In this document: one piece after another, positions 44,667 to 56,062 of the stretch
Layout of the letters: every line of letters starts with the position of its first letter
How positions within the stretch are numbered: the first letter of the stretch is position 1
DNA from: Tetracentron sinense
Lineage: Eukaryota; Streptophyta; Magnoliopsida; Trochodendrales; Trochodendraceae
DNA length: 64,000 bases
Assembly (NCBI GenBank): GCA_015143295.1
Contig: CM026571.1
Span: forward strand, 33,508,505-33,572,504
Direction: 5' to 3'
The notes under the pieces: model-generated
Seen by the model: only the letters and a program-made list of their open reading frames with translations
Told to the model about the DNA's origin: nothing
The model's database searches: none
Program-made: the position numbers and the translations under genes

Positions 44667-45392
44667 TCATTTAAGCTTCTCATCGATAGGGACACATATT
44701 CTTCCCTTGAAGGTGATAGTCCCATCATCCCTCACGCCGGAATCCTTGCTACCCTTGCCAACAGACTTATCCCGGTAAGCGAGGAGCTCGGCATCCTTTC
44801 CTTGCAACTCTAGGATCATACCCAAGATGTAAGGCCTAACAGTGACATTAACCATTATCAGCCCAAGGGTAGTGAGACTGAAACTGATGTCGAGGTTAGA
44901 TGCATCCTCCAACAACTTCCACTCTTGTACTATCATGTGAGCCAAGAGTCCATGAGGCTTCCTACTAAGTGCATCGGCCACCACATTTGCCTTACCTGGA
45001 TGGTATTGAATAAAGCATTCATAATCCTTCAAGAACTCCATCTATCGCCGTTGCCTCAAGTTCAACTCCTTCTAGGAAAATAGATATTTAAGGCTTTTGT
45101 GCTCTGTGAATACATTGAACTATTCCCCATAGAGATAGTGTCGCCATATCTTCAATGCAAACACAACAGGGGCAAGCTCTAGGTCGTGTGTAGGGTAGTT
45201 CTTTTCATGATCCTTTAATTTTCTTGAAGCATAGGCAATAACTTTCTTGTTTTGCATCAAGACACACCCTAACCCAACGTGCGAGGCATCACTATAAACC
45301 ACAAAGCCGTCACTCCTGGATGGCACTGTAAGGACTGGAGCAGTAGTAAGCCTCTTCTTCAAGTCCATAAAGTTACTCTCGAACTTGTCGCT
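44667..45392 (-). pseudogene. RNase H domain, chromovirus G
   Basis: [54 protein letters not shown], then KANVVADALSRKPHG and the connector to integrase. The Asp and Glu positions are present. One stop near 45120 separates two open stretches (45120-45368 and 44667-45041). Confidence 0.9.
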
Positions 45393-46050
45393 TCAAGTAA
45401 ACTTGGCATCCTTTCGGGTAAGGTACATGAGCGGTGCTGCTAAACTGGAGAATCCCTCCACAAACCTTCGATAGTAGCCTGCCAATCCAAGGAAACTACG
45501 TATCTCCGTGACACTCTTTGGTCTCTCCCAGTTCATCACTGCCTTCATTTTTGCCAGATCCACTGAGATACCTTCAGCTGATACTACATGTTCGAGAAAT
45601 GTCACTTTCTCCGACCAGAATTTGTACTTGTTTAGCTTGGCGTACAATTTATACTCTCGAAGCGTCTCAAGAATAAGGCGAAGGTCTTGATCATAATCCT
45701 CTCGGGTCTGGGAATATACCAAGATGTCATCGACAAACACCACAACACATTGATCGAGACAAGATCTGAACACCCGGTTCATCAAGTCCATGAACGCCGC
45801 CGACGCATTCATCAAACCAAAAGGCATGACAAGGAACTCGTAGTGCCCGAATCCTGAAAGTCATCTTTGGAACATCCTCTACCTTGATCTTCAATTGATG
45901 ATACCCTAATCTAAGATCAATCTTTGGGAAAAATCTCGCTCCCTTCAGTTGGTCGAACAAGTCGTCTATCTGTGGTCGGATGAAACCAAGTTGTTGCAAT
46001 TCCTCTATTTGCTCTTTTAGTTCCTTGAGCTCTATCGGGGCCATCATATA
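45393..46050 (-). pseudogene. Reverse transcriptase with internal deletion, chromovirus G
   Basis: [24 protein letters not shown] is followed directly by [20 protein letters not shown]: compared with F about 41 codons, including the fingers block [15 protein letters not shown], are missing in frame. The later palm [10 protein letters not shown] (45726-45737) is intact. A further small deletion near 45850 changes the frame before [15 protein letters not shown]. Such an RT could not work. Confidence 0.92.
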
Positions 46051-46560
46051 AGGCGCTCTTGAAATCAGAGCTATACCCGGAGCAAGCTCTATTGCGAACT
46101 CGATCTCTTGATCCGGAGGTAATCTAGGTAATTCCTCTTAAAACACATTCAAAAACTCGCTCACAGCCAGAATAGCTAGGAGTTTGGTGCCCCTGGATTT
46201 GCTAAGCTCATAGTCGCAACGCAAGCAATATCTCTTTCTCTCAATCCTTGAAGGTGGAATGGCTTAAATCCTTTCGGCTTGAAGTTCACCATCTTCTCAA
46301 AAAAATCCACGTGTCCGTGGTGAGACGATAGCCAATTCATCCCAAAAATGACATCGAATTCCAAGTCTTGGAAGTCTAGGATGATAAGATCGGCCAACAA
46401 CTCATTCTGTCCCACTTGAACTACACAGTCCTTGTATATCTGGTTTATATCCACTGACTTGCCAAGCTGAGTTAAAATGGTTAACTCATGCTTCAACGGA
46501 CTGGAATCGGATGCAGAACCCTTTGCAAAACTAGGCGATACAAAAGAATGAGTGGATCCT
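46051..46560 (-). pseudogene. Aspartic protease lacking its catalytic loop, chromovirus G
   Basis: F reads NECLARVLIDKGSTHSFV; G reads NECTGSTHSFV. Eight residues including the catalytic Asp are replaced by one, a 21-nt in-frame deletion. The remainder (SPSFAKGSASDSSPLKHEL, LADLIILDFQDLEFDVIFGMNWL) is well kept and open from 46496 to 46176. The following RT lead to 46051 contains two stops. Confidence 0.88.
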
Positions 46561-46819
46561 GTACATTCATTTAGTAGTAAGGTGCATGTGTAATTAATTT
46601 ATTCATGTCAATAGGTTTCAAGCAAGAATACATAAGTATAGGTAGCATGTTATACACATAAGCAATCACATTATATAATAACAACCATTCACAATTGGAA
46701 ACTTTAGCATTATAGCATACCTTGCACGACATCGTCGGATGCACATGCGTCTCATTCCGACAAGGCAAAGACCCAACCCTGGTTTGCCTTGCAAGGCAGA
46801 GGAGTGGGCTTTGTGGGCC
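46561..46819 (-). other. Gag-protease spacer, chromovirus G
   Basis: AT-rich stretch between the zinc knuckle and the protease loop. Equivalent to 31570-31740 of F and not coding in either copy. It contains an acataagtata-type phrase shared with F in similar position. I see no separate feature. Confidence 0.5.
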
Positions 46820-47940
46820 CAAAAGCGAAAGCCTATGAGGATCCTTGCTGGGAAGTCTGTCGAACTAGGTGCCTGCTCCCTTGAGGCTAGACAGGCAGTA
46901 ACTGCCTACGAGGGCAATCCCGGATCATATGGTTCACATCCCCACAGTGAAAACATCCACCTGAAATTTGTTGACACTCTCCAATCCGGTGTCTCCGGCT
47001 ACAATAGGGGCATTCCTCAAATGCCGACAAGGATGTAGGTGGCATATATGGGGTGGCCTATGAGAAAACGGGCCGAGGCACCGGTGTAGTAGTAGACCGA
47101 GATGCTTGTGGTGCCAAGGGAGGCCTCTGTGACTGTATCGGCCTGGATGCCTGATATGGGGCTATCCTAGCCCTCTTCTCCGCCGAGCCACTGGACTGAC
47201 CTCTTATCATCTCTCTCCTCTTGAAGAATTCTTCTGAATTCTTCTTAACAAGCTTCGCCTTGCTCACAACTTCTCCCCATGTGCCCACCTGAAACATCCA
47301 GACCCTGTCTCTAATGGAGGGCTTCAATCCTCGCTCAAACTTCCTTACCCGTATAAGTTCTGATGTGATAAGGTGTGAAAATCTTGACAACTTTACAAAT
47401 GTAGCCTCATAGTCGGCCACACTCAACTCTCCTTGCTCGAGAGTCATGAACTCAATTTCTTTCTGTTCTCTAATAGCTGCCAGAAAAAACTGCTTGTAAA
47501 AGACATCTAGAAATTATGGCCATGTCCATGGTTCTCCCGACCTGGTGGATTCCCTCTGTCTCTACGGTGCTCTCCACCAGTGCTCAGCCGCACCTTCCAT
47601 CACGAAGGTGGCCTAGTCCACTCGCTGCTCATCCGTGCAGTGGAGCGCTCTAAAAATATTTTTCAGTTGCATCACCCATGCTTCAACGATCATGGGGTCC
47701 ATGGTACCAAAGAAAGTAGGAGGACATAATCTCCTAAATGCCTCCAAACCTGAAGCATGGTGTGCCGGAGTTGGTGGAGGTGTAGAAGGAGTAACAGCAA
47801 CTGGCCCTGCCACTAACATAGCCAAGGTCTTGACTATAAACGCAAATGCTTGAGAAAATTCGGGCTGCTCATCACCCGAAGGAGCATCACTTCCACTCCC
47901 CCTCATGTTATATCCACAACCTCGGGCACCGCGTCTCATG
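46820..47940 (-). pseudogene. Gag with CCHC zinc knuckle, chromovirus G
   Basis: Start ATG at 47940: MRRGARGCGYNMRGSGSDA. Core: LEAFRRLCPPTFFGTMDP, WVMQLKNIFRALHCTDEQRVD, MTLEQGELSVADYEATFVKL, VRKFERGLKPSIRDRVWMF. Zinc region CPYCSRRHRIGEC and knuckle CFHCGDVNHMIRDC at about 46920-46965. Stops near 47610, 47515 and 47057. Same layout as F. Confidence 0.9.
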
Positions 47941-48236
47941 ATCAAGTCCTGAGAACGACAATACAACATGAGTCTAACTTGGATACTCATTTAGTCACAA
48001 CTTCAAATCACCTAACATTTATTGAGCATATGACAATTCATTCAAGGTATACATAGCACCATAAAAGGCATACATTTGTTTTCTAGCGTAAGTTACTAAG
48101 TGCGGTTGGTTTCCAACCGGTTATGGACTAAGACTAACTCATTAGTCTGTACTTGGATATGACTCCTCTCTTTGACCTAAGGCCTTGTTCGACTATGGTA
48201 TCAGTTCTAAGTGACCCTAAGGAATCTAATGCCTAG

Positions 48237-48248
48237 GCTCTGATACCA
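48237..48248 (-). promoter_or_regulatory. Primer-binding site of G
   Basis: Minus strand TGGTATCAGAGC, 4 nt from the LTR end at 48253, exactly as in F. Confidence 0.94.
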
Positions 48249-48252
48249 ATTC

Positions 48253-49112
48253 TGTCGTGCCCCAAAATACCCCCAAGGAGTTAAGGGATACTTTAGGTGT
48301 GGCTATACTTAACTTGGCAAAAATCCTATAATGAACAATGCATAATATGATCTAATAAAGATATAACACATAGTGCAGAAGCTAAAATATTTCAAAAACA
48401 TAAGCCAGCTTTTTCTTTTCTATAATTGTTCTATATTCCAAGTTTAGGATAGGCACTTGAATCCTCAAACTCCCACTTGAATCCTCAAATCTCCTTCCCT
48501 TTCAATCTCTTAGTCTCTTTTAAGTTTAGGATAAGCCAAACCCCCCAAAAGACATCCCCTATTTATAGGCAAAGGGTAGGAACCCTAAAAATCCCGCATA
48601 AAATTTCTGAATTCGCAACCTACGATCAATCGTAATATATCTACGATCGATCGTAAATATATTACAATCGCTCGTAGTTTCCTACGATCGATCGTAACCG
48701 TTGCTGAGAATTTTGCCCATTTCTGAAATTCTACAATCGATCGTAGAATTTCTACGATCAATCGTAGCTCACCTATGATCGTTCGTAGGGTCTGGACGAT
48801 CATTCATAATTCTGACAGTAATTTTCCAGATTTTCCCATTTTGGTATTTCGGCCATAAGTTTTGACTCGTTCGTCGGATTTTGACGATTCAACATGCGTT
48901 GGACTCGTCATTCGTAGAGGAACAATTCTGACATTTTAGAATCTTTCAATTCTTCTTTATTCATAGACCAAATTGCCCCTAAATTTGACTGGTCTATGAA
49001 TGGGTTTCAGGAACCCGGGTTTTTAATAGATCCGACTTCGGAAATCCAACTTTTAATTCCAGAAAATGACCTTAAGACTTTAATACATGTCAAAAATATC
49101 TGGGGTGCTACA
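48253..49112 (-). repeat. 5' LTR of chromovirus G (860 bp)
   Basis: Plus-strand ends TGTCGTGCCCC and GGGGTGCTACA. It is less than half as long as the other chromovirus LTRs and lacks the tandem-repeat part of U3, but keeps the TATA box (48560-48567), the palindrome array (48621-48808) and a block shared with the solo LTR at 19922 (48848-48962). Confidence 0.93.
48621..48808. promoter_or_regulatory. TACGATCGATCGTA palindrome array, G LTR
   Basis: Eight 14-bp units start at 48621, 48642, 48663, 48683, then 48732, 48753, 48774 and 48795. Spacing 21, 21, 20, gap 49, then 21, 21, 21. Consensus TACGATCGATCGTA: the same core as in F, E and K, with both outer arms changed so that the dyad is kept. 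The last two units are degenerate. It lies 54 bp upstream of the TATA box on minus. Confidence 0.88.
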
Positions 49113-49205
49113 ATTAAAGAACTTATCCATAACCTCTGGAATTATCCCTCAAAATTAAAAAGTGGCGACTCTCGAATACTTGTGAGTAAAAATCCTGTGC
49201 TCACA
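49113..49205. other. Short unassigned stretch between G and copia H
   Basis: 93 bp that belongs to neither neighbour. It contains aaaaagtggcgactctcg (about 49157), resembling the LTR end and TGGCGACTC primer-binding site typical of Tat elements, followed by a short inverted repeat (cttgtgag ... ctcacaag). It may be a remnant of a Tat 5' end. Weak evidence. Confidence 0.35.
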
Positions 49206-49990
49206 AGGTCAATACCGATATTTTGTTACATTTACCGATGACTACTCTGAAATGAAGTAGAAAAGCAATCAGGTAAATGTATTAAAACTCTCAGATCCGA
49301 CCGAGGAGGAGAGTACCTCTCTAATGAGTTCATGGATTATCTCAAAGATAATGGAATTTTATTCCAATGAACTCACCTAGGATCACCTCAGCTTAATGGT
49401 GTTTCAGAAAGAAGAAATTGAACCCTATTGGATATGGTTTGTTCAATGATGAATAATACTGATTTGCAAATTTCTTTTTTGGGAATGCATTAGAGACTGT
49501 AATCTATCTATTGAATACTCCAATTGAGCTATGGATGGGGCGAAAGCCTAGTCTAAAGCATGTCAGGATATGGGGTTGTCTAGTTCATGTGCGAAAGCAG
49601 AACTTTGACAAGTTGGAAAGTAGGGCTAAGAAGTGCATATTTATAGGATACCTACAAGAAACTCATGGATACTATTTCTATAATCCTAGCGAACAAAAGG
49701 TGTTTGTAAGCAGGAATGCCATTTTTCTATAAGAGGATATGATCCTCAATAAAGAAGATGGATTTAGAATAGATCTTGTGGAGCAAAATTAGAATAAAAT
49801 GACCATGGTTAAACCCATCTTAACTGAACCTTTAATTACACAACAGCCTATAAGAAGTACAAGGATTAGTTAACCTTCATATAGATTGTCTTATCAGCAT
49901 AAGGTATATTCTATGGAATCAGATTCCTTAGATGATGATCCTTACACTTATCAAGAGGCAATATATGATATTGATTCTGCTAATTGACAT
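49206..49990 (+). pseudogene. Integrase (partial), copia H
   Basis: RYFVTFTDDYS, then a deletion of about 25 codons, EVEKQSGKCIKTL, RSDRGGEYLSNEFMDYLKDNG (second catalytic Asp), SPQLNGVSERRN (Glu), then a broken stretch to MGRKPSLKHVRIWGCLVHV (49533) and EQKVFVSRNAIFL (49694-49732). Frame changes near 49265 and 49480 and several stops. The 49511-49732 segment is open. Confidence 0.85.
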
Positions 49991-51115
49991 AAGGCCATGG
50001 AATCTGAAATGGACTCCATGTACTCGAATGGTGTCTGGACCTTGGTTGAAAAACCTGAGGGAATAAGACCCATTGGGTGCAAATGGATCTACAAGAGGAA
50101 ACATGGATCCAATGGAAAGGTAGAGACCTTTAAAGCAAGGCTTGTGGCGAAAGGCTATAGTCAAAGAGCTGGTATCGACTATGAGAAAACCTTTTCACTA
50201 GTAGCAATGCTAAAGTCCATCAGAATTTTGTTATCAATTGCAGCTTACTATGATTATGAAATTTGGCAGATAGATGTCAAAACCACTTTCTTGAATGAAA
50301 ACATTCAAGAGGATATTTATATGGACCAGCCCGAAGGTTTCAAACTCCATGGCCAAAATAATAAAGTATGCAAAATTGATAAAATCCATATATAGCCTTA
50401 AGCAAGCTTCTCGGAGTTGGAACATCCGTTTTGATTAATCAATCAAATCATTTGGTTTTCATCAAAATGTGGATGAGGCATATGTGTACAAAAAGGTCAG
50501 TGGGAGTGCAAGAACTTTCCTAGTTCTTTATGTAGATGATATTCTACTTATTGGGAATGATGTAGGAATGTTATCTACTGTAAAAATTTGGTTGTCATGT
50601 AACTTTGCTATGAAAGTCCTTGGTGAAGCCTCCTATACAATTGGTCTTGAATTATTTAGAGATCAAAAGAAAGGATGCTGGGTCCCAAATCAATTATATT
50701 GACAAGATCTTGCGTAAATATAGCATGAAAAATTCAAAGAAAGGGATTTTACCCTTTAGGCATGGAATTAGTCTCTCCAAATCAAAGTCTCCAAAGACTG
50801 GTGATGAAAGAGAGTAGATGAGCCATTGCCCATATGCATCTGCAGTGGGAAGTCTCGTGTATGTTATGTTGTGCACAAGACCTGATATTTGTCACGCAGT
50901 GAGTATCGTGAGTAGATATCAATCAAACTCGGGTCCTGAGCATTGGACAACAGTTAAGTACATTTTCAAGTATCTGAGGAGGACTATGCATCACTGTTTG
51001 GTTTACAGTGGAGAAGATCTGATTGTTGTAGGGTACACAGATTCAGATTTTCAAGTAGATGTTGATGATAGAAAGTCCCCCTTGGGATTTGTCTTTACTC
51101 TTGGGAAATGAGCTT
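49991..51115 (+). pseudogene. Reverse transcriptase, copia H
   Basis: AMESEMDSMYSNGVWTLVEKP, GCKWIYKRKHGSNGKVETFK, ARLVAKGYSQRAGIDYEKTF, IDVKTTFLNENIQEDIYMDQP, then a stop-ridden connection, FLVLYVDDILLIGNDVGML (catalytic Tyr-Val-Asp-Asp at 50529-50540), KILRKYSMKNSKKGILPFRHG, CPYASAVGSLVYVMLCTRPDI. Frame change near 50650. The Asp pair is intact. Confidence 0.92.
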
Positions 51116-51510
51116 TTAGTTGGAGGGGTTGCAAGCAAACAACAATTACTGACTCAACAACTAAAGCAGAGTATATTGTTGCATGTGATGTTGCAAAGGA
51201 AGCTATTTGGATAAAAAAAGTTCATTCTTGAACTTGGTGTTGTTTCCTCGATTGAATCTCCTATCACACTTTATTGTGATAATAGTGGTGCAGTAGCTCT
51301 AGCCATAAAGCCTAGAGCACATCAGAAGACTAAGCACATTGAAAGGAGATTCCATCTAATTTGAGACATTGTCAAGAGAGGAGACATCGAGTTATCCAAG
51401 ATTACGTCAACGGATAACGTGGCAAACCCATTTACTAAAGCTCTCCCTCAGAAGGTGTTTGAGAAACATCTAGAGACGATGGGTGTTAGATACATAGGAG
51501 ATTGGCTTTG
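51116..51510 (+). pseudogene. RNase H end, copia H
   Basis: Begins in VVGYTDSDFQVDVDDRKSPLG just upstream and continues AFSWRGCKQTTITDSTTKAEYIVA, an indel near 51220, then the DNSGAVALA-type block and the C-terminal KALPQKVFEKHLETMGVRYI. One indel and a stop at 51108 inactivate it. It ends just before the polypurine tract. Confidence 0.85.
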
Positions 51511-51511
51511 A

Positions 51512-51526
51512 GTGCAAGTGGGAGAT
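51512..51526 (+). promoter_or_regulatory. Polypurine tract of copia H
   Basis: gtgcaagtgggagat immediately before the LTR start. The same tract occurs in L and a close variant in I (60131-60145). Confidence 0.88.
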
Positions 51527-53712
51527 CGTTAGACATATATGCCCATGAAAGCCATTCCAGAATTGTATTAGTCTACTTAATCAATAAAAGCATATTTTAC
51601 ATTCACACATTGTCTTCTACATTTGGTAACATATTAAAAGTATCTCATTAGATGAGACTACTTTATCCCTTAGGTAACATTGTAGGAAAACCATCCAATT
51701 AGTTATTAACTAATTGCTAAGGAGATATGGTTTTCTGGTTCCTTGTAGACCTAGAATTGTTCTAAGTTATTTAGAATACGTCTGGACAATATATTCTTAC
51801 TAACTTACACATTGTTAGTTCCATATGATGGAGTGAAGAATTTCAATCACTGAGAGAAGGGGGTCTCTTAACTAAGATGTGGATATAAGTAAGAAGTACT
51901 CATATTGCAACTGGATCGCTCACTGGGTACCCTTAGAAATATACTGTCTATATATGTTTAGGATAGTCCATTTGACAGATTGTCCTTAACCTGAGAGATC
52001 GACATCTTCTCTAGTATTTGCCTATATAGCATTGATGTAGCCAATCATCAATGTCCAACACACCGGACTGAATACTGGCTCATTGGGTTATGTACACTAT
52101 ACTAGGAGAAGTGTGTGTACGGTCAACAAGGATTCAACTACTCTTCTAGAGTAATTTATATTGAGTTGATACTTGTCAAAACTGGACTTTAAAAACCCAG
52201 CGCTGGTATTTATCGATGTAATGGTTTTATCGATAAGTTTATTTTCTATATAAAAGAAATATATAATTATTATTATTTCTTTTAAAGAATTGCTAAAATA
52301 GTTTTGAAAGTCTAAGTTTGACTGAAAGTATCAAAGAGAAAGGGTTCTCAATATAAACTAATAAGATATTGTCCCATAAGCTTATAACAATATTGGAAGT
52401 GGAGGGATGCATCTGTAAATAAATCTTGTAATAGAAATACCTGCAAGTAATTCTCTATTTTCTGGAGGTTAGTCACATCGTGTTAATGGACATTATTGTG
52501 ATTAGTGGAAGTCCAGGGACATAGATAAAATTCTATAATCTTAATGGAGTTATAAGAAATGGTTTCCTAGTAATAATGCTTGAACCAAAAAGGTTAAGCA
52601 CTTGGTCCCACAACCGGAAATAGGAGATCCCTTTAGATCCCACACACTAGGACCTTCTTAAAGCTTTTAATTAATTATTAATTTATTAATTAATTTCTCT
52701 AAGTAAATCACTATATGGTATAGTGAAGCTCTAATAGGTGAAATCACATAGGATGTGATAAACCAAATGGGTCCATTGGGAATTTTGATAAAGATCAAAT
52801 GATGACCTAAGGGGTTTGGAACTCCTTAAAGGGGCATGTGGAAGTGGGGCCCACCTAGGGTAGGACACCCACTTCATGTGGAGACTTATCTCTTTAATTA
52901 GTTAGTTACTAATTATTGATTCCTTATTAGATAAGGATAAGATTAGTTAGTTACTAATTAAAGATTCCCTATTTAATAGGGATTTCATTAGTTTGTTACT
53001 AATTAATGATTTCTTATTAGATAAGGATAAGATTAGTTAGTTACTAAATAATGATTCTTTATTAGATAAGGATAAGATTAGTTTGTTACTAATGGATAAG
53101 GTTGGTTTCTTTCTAAGATAAATCCTGAATTAATTGGGGATTATCATTAAGGAATCTTTTGAGAAATTCTAATTGGATTACGATAAGGATGAAAGAGTCT
53201 TGGATTGCAAGCAAAGCTATCCAAGCAAGCCTATCAACATATGGGACGTCCAACCCTTGAACATAATGATCTCCAACATTTTCTATCTCCTCTCCTCTAG
53301 CTCACACCCCCCCTCTCTCCTCTTATGGAAGTGTACGGTCATCAATCCCTCTTCTCTCTTGGTTCTAGTTTTTATCTTGAGCAAAAGTAAAACCAATCTT
53401 GTTAATCAAGAAAGGATCTTGAGATTCAAGAAAAGATTATAGAGCTTGAATTGGAAGGGTCACTAGCTTCCAATAGAGAAAGATTTAAAGGAAAAAGAAG
53501 GTTCGTGTGAATCGCGAAGGAGACTTTACACTTGCGAAGTTTTACAGGCTTTGTTCTATCGTAGATTTGACTTATCAATATCAAAGTCGAAAAGGTGATT
53601 GTTATTTCATCCTTCATTGAATAAAATCAATTAGAATCTTAGTCAGATCTTGGGATTCGATGTATACCCCCCAAGAACTATTTTTCTAAAATTAAAAAGA
53701 GGCATACTTTCA
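51527..53712 (+). repeat. 3' LTR of copia H (2186 bp)
   Basis: Starts CGTTAGACATATATGCCC (TG decayed to CG) and ends GGCATACTTTCA. Colinear with the solo LTR at 12974-15156. Directly followed by copia I integrase. Confidence 0.94.
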
Positions 53713-54087
53713 GTGAATACCTCACCAACGATTTTATGGATTACTTAAAGGATAATGGGATTATGTCACAATGGTCAAGCCCTGCCTTACCCCAATAGAA
53801 TGGTGTTTCTGAAAGAAGAAACCTGACCTTGTTAGATATGGTTCGATCTATGATGAGTCATGCTAATGTACCTTCCTAACTTTGGGGTATGCTTTACAAA
53901 CGGCCATTTATATTCTGAATCGGGTTCCTTCTAAATCAAAAACTGTTACACTCTATGAATTATGGACTGGGAGAAAACCAAGTTTACAACATCTAGGGTA
54001 TGGGGTTGTCCTACGCATGTTCGCAAGCTTGAGCCTACCAAGTTAGAATCTAGAATAGAAAAATGGAATTTTGTAGGATATCCAAAG
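53713..54087 (+). pseudogene. Integrase (partial), copia I
   Basis: EYLTNDFMDYLKDNGI, NGVSERRNLTLLDMVRSMM (Glu), a frame change near 53880, LYELWTGRKPSLQHL-type sequence (53950-53990), then KKWNFVGYPK, where K interrupts. After K the phrase continues EITGFYFYSKVDQ. The second Asp would lie left of 53713 and is missing. Confidence 0.85.
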
Positions 54088-54836
54088 TGTCGCAACCCAA
54101 AACCCACCCTAGGAGTTAGAGTGAATCTTGGATGACTTAATCGTGACTTATATGACTTACTTGACAACCCAACCTGCAAAATACCTAGAGCATATACAAA
54201 GAGGATAAAATAATGGAAGCACTAACTAACATGGCACAACGGAAGACTAACCAAACCTCTAAGTATATATATATGATCCAAGTTGTGTACAAAAAGAAAT
54301 CACAAAAGAAAGTGCGGACATGCCCGCCATAAATACATGAGTATACTCTCTCAAGCTCACCCACAGCTCACTCACTCACTCAGAATCTACCACCTAATAT
54401 TAGCCCTCTACCGGAGGTTCCTCCACAGGTTCCTCAATGTACTCCTCTTCTACCCAAGGGCCAGGAACACAAATATCAAAAGGAGCAGACGCTCCACTAT
54501 CACCTGTCGACATGAGAAGTACGGCTAAGCATAGAATACTCAGCGGGTACTAAATACTAACCAACAGTCATAGTCATAACAATAGCAATATATAAAGCAG
54601 GAAGCAATTCATATGATAACAGGAAAGTAAAGCAGTTTATAGTCATGCTTGCATCACATAAAAGCCGATAAAACTCTTGAAATCAACGTGCACTTGACTT
54701 GACTTGAAATACTCGTTTCGTGCTTGAAAACTTGTCATGCCGTCTTGCTTGATCTTGTCGAGCGTGTCATGTCATGCGTGTTATGCGTGCTTGCTTGGAA
54801 TTTAAACATGCTCATATACTTGTGAGATGCGCTTGT

Positions 54837-54950
54837 GAGATGCACTTGAGAGGGAAGGGAGGCCCTTCTTTAATGAGATGCACTTGAGAGGGAAGGGAGG
54901 CCCTTCTTTAATGAGATGCACTTGTGAGTGAGGGGAGACCCCTCATAGAA
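54837..54950. repeat. 38-bp tandem repeat in K LTR
   Basis: Two identical units starting gagatgcacttgagagggaa at 54837 and 54875, and a diverged third from 54913. Related by sequence to the 92-bp unit of the solo LTR at 20644 (shared gagggaagggag.cccttctt), but with a different period. Confidence 0.92.
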
Positions 54951-55879
54951 GGGAGGGAAGTGTAAACTCCCTCCTATGCGATGCTTGTTCTTGTCCTCTT
55001 GTCAAAAGCGAGGTAAAACATATCGTAAGATATACCCTACCTCTAGACCTTATTCTTGAAAACATCGATAAACCATGTCATGCATGTCGTGCTCGTGGAA
55101 TCGTGTACATACTTTCACTTGGAATTAAATATGACATTTGGGGATTTCAACAATACATAGAACATCATTAATTTGAGCAAGTAATTATTCATGCCATTTC
55201 AAGAAAGCAAGTAATCACACTATCATAAGCCCTAGCAATTCCATAAGCTTTTAAACATGCATTTCTTGATTTATAACTCATTTTCTTCTCCTTGGCATTT
55301 CATCAAACATATGGTGTGTTCATTATTTGTTAAAGCCTACATCATACTTTTCTAGGTGGGTTTACATTCACAACATACACGTATGTTTATTATTGGTACA
55401 TTGCCCTTCCCATTCCATTCATCACATCATCCACACGACATCCATCGCCCAACATCCATTCTCACACCACATCCATTCATCTCTCATTAGGTTCATACAT
55501 TAGGCAAAACAAAGAAGAAGGAAAGAAAAAAGGTATGAACTAGGAAGGTAGCATAAGGTACCGACCTTGAAGAAGCGAGGAAAACCCTCGAACACGTGCG
55601 TGAAGTCGTTGCCCTAGCATGAAGAACGTGCTCCCGACAAGCTTGAACCTTGGATTGAAGAATCCAAGCCTTGAGGTATAATCTAGGGTCCTTATAAACC
55701 CTTTGATTCCTTCCCAAATGAAAACCCTAGGTAGAATCCCCTTTCTCCTCTCTCCCTTTCTCTCAAAAAGCCTAAGTGTGGTGAATGAGACCCTAATGGC
55801 TCGGGCAAGCCTTAAGAGGCAAAGGTGTAACACCCAAATGATGAAACAACCCTTAATGAAATTCTGCAAAACGCGATAG

Positions 55880-56062
55880 ACCGATCGATCGGTGGTAAAT
55901 ACCGAGCGATCGGTCTCCTACCGAGCGACCGATGTTTTGACCAATCAACTGGTCAAAAACAAGCTCTCTGGAATTTTTCCCCATACAAAAAAATGCACAG
56001 TCGATAGCTACCGATCGATCGGTTATGGACCGATCGATCGCTACATGGACCGAGCGATCGGT
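55880..56062. promoter_or_regulatory. CGATCG palindrome array, K LTR
   Basis: Seven units, consensus ACCGATCGATCGGT, with accaatcaactggt at 55940: core changed, outer arms still complementary (ACC/GGT), as in the matching unit of F (27801). A second copy of the array lies in the partial LTR at 57823-58006. Confidence 0.85.

Larger units (their letters stand above)
44089..49112 (-). mobile_element. Chromovirus G (Tekay-type), 3' end missing
   Basis: Right to left: 5' LTR (48253-49112), primer-binding site (48237-48248), gag, protease, RT, RNase H, integrase cut at LDFES (about 44088), where the tail of D begins. The C-terminal third of integrase, the polypurine tract and the 3' LTR are missing, and no target duplication is seen. 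Closely similar to F in protein but with an LTR of only 860 bp. Confidence 0.93.
49206..53712 (+). mobile_element. Ty1/copia element H, 3' part with LTR
   Basis: Order on plus: integrase core, RT, RNase H, polypurine tract, 3' LTR. The 5' LTR, gag, protease and start of integrase are missing. The LTR family is that of the solo LTR at 12974. The left border touches an unassigned 93-bp stretch; the right border touches the integrase of copia I at a point where no target duplication can be checked because the H left end is lost. Confidence 0.9.
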
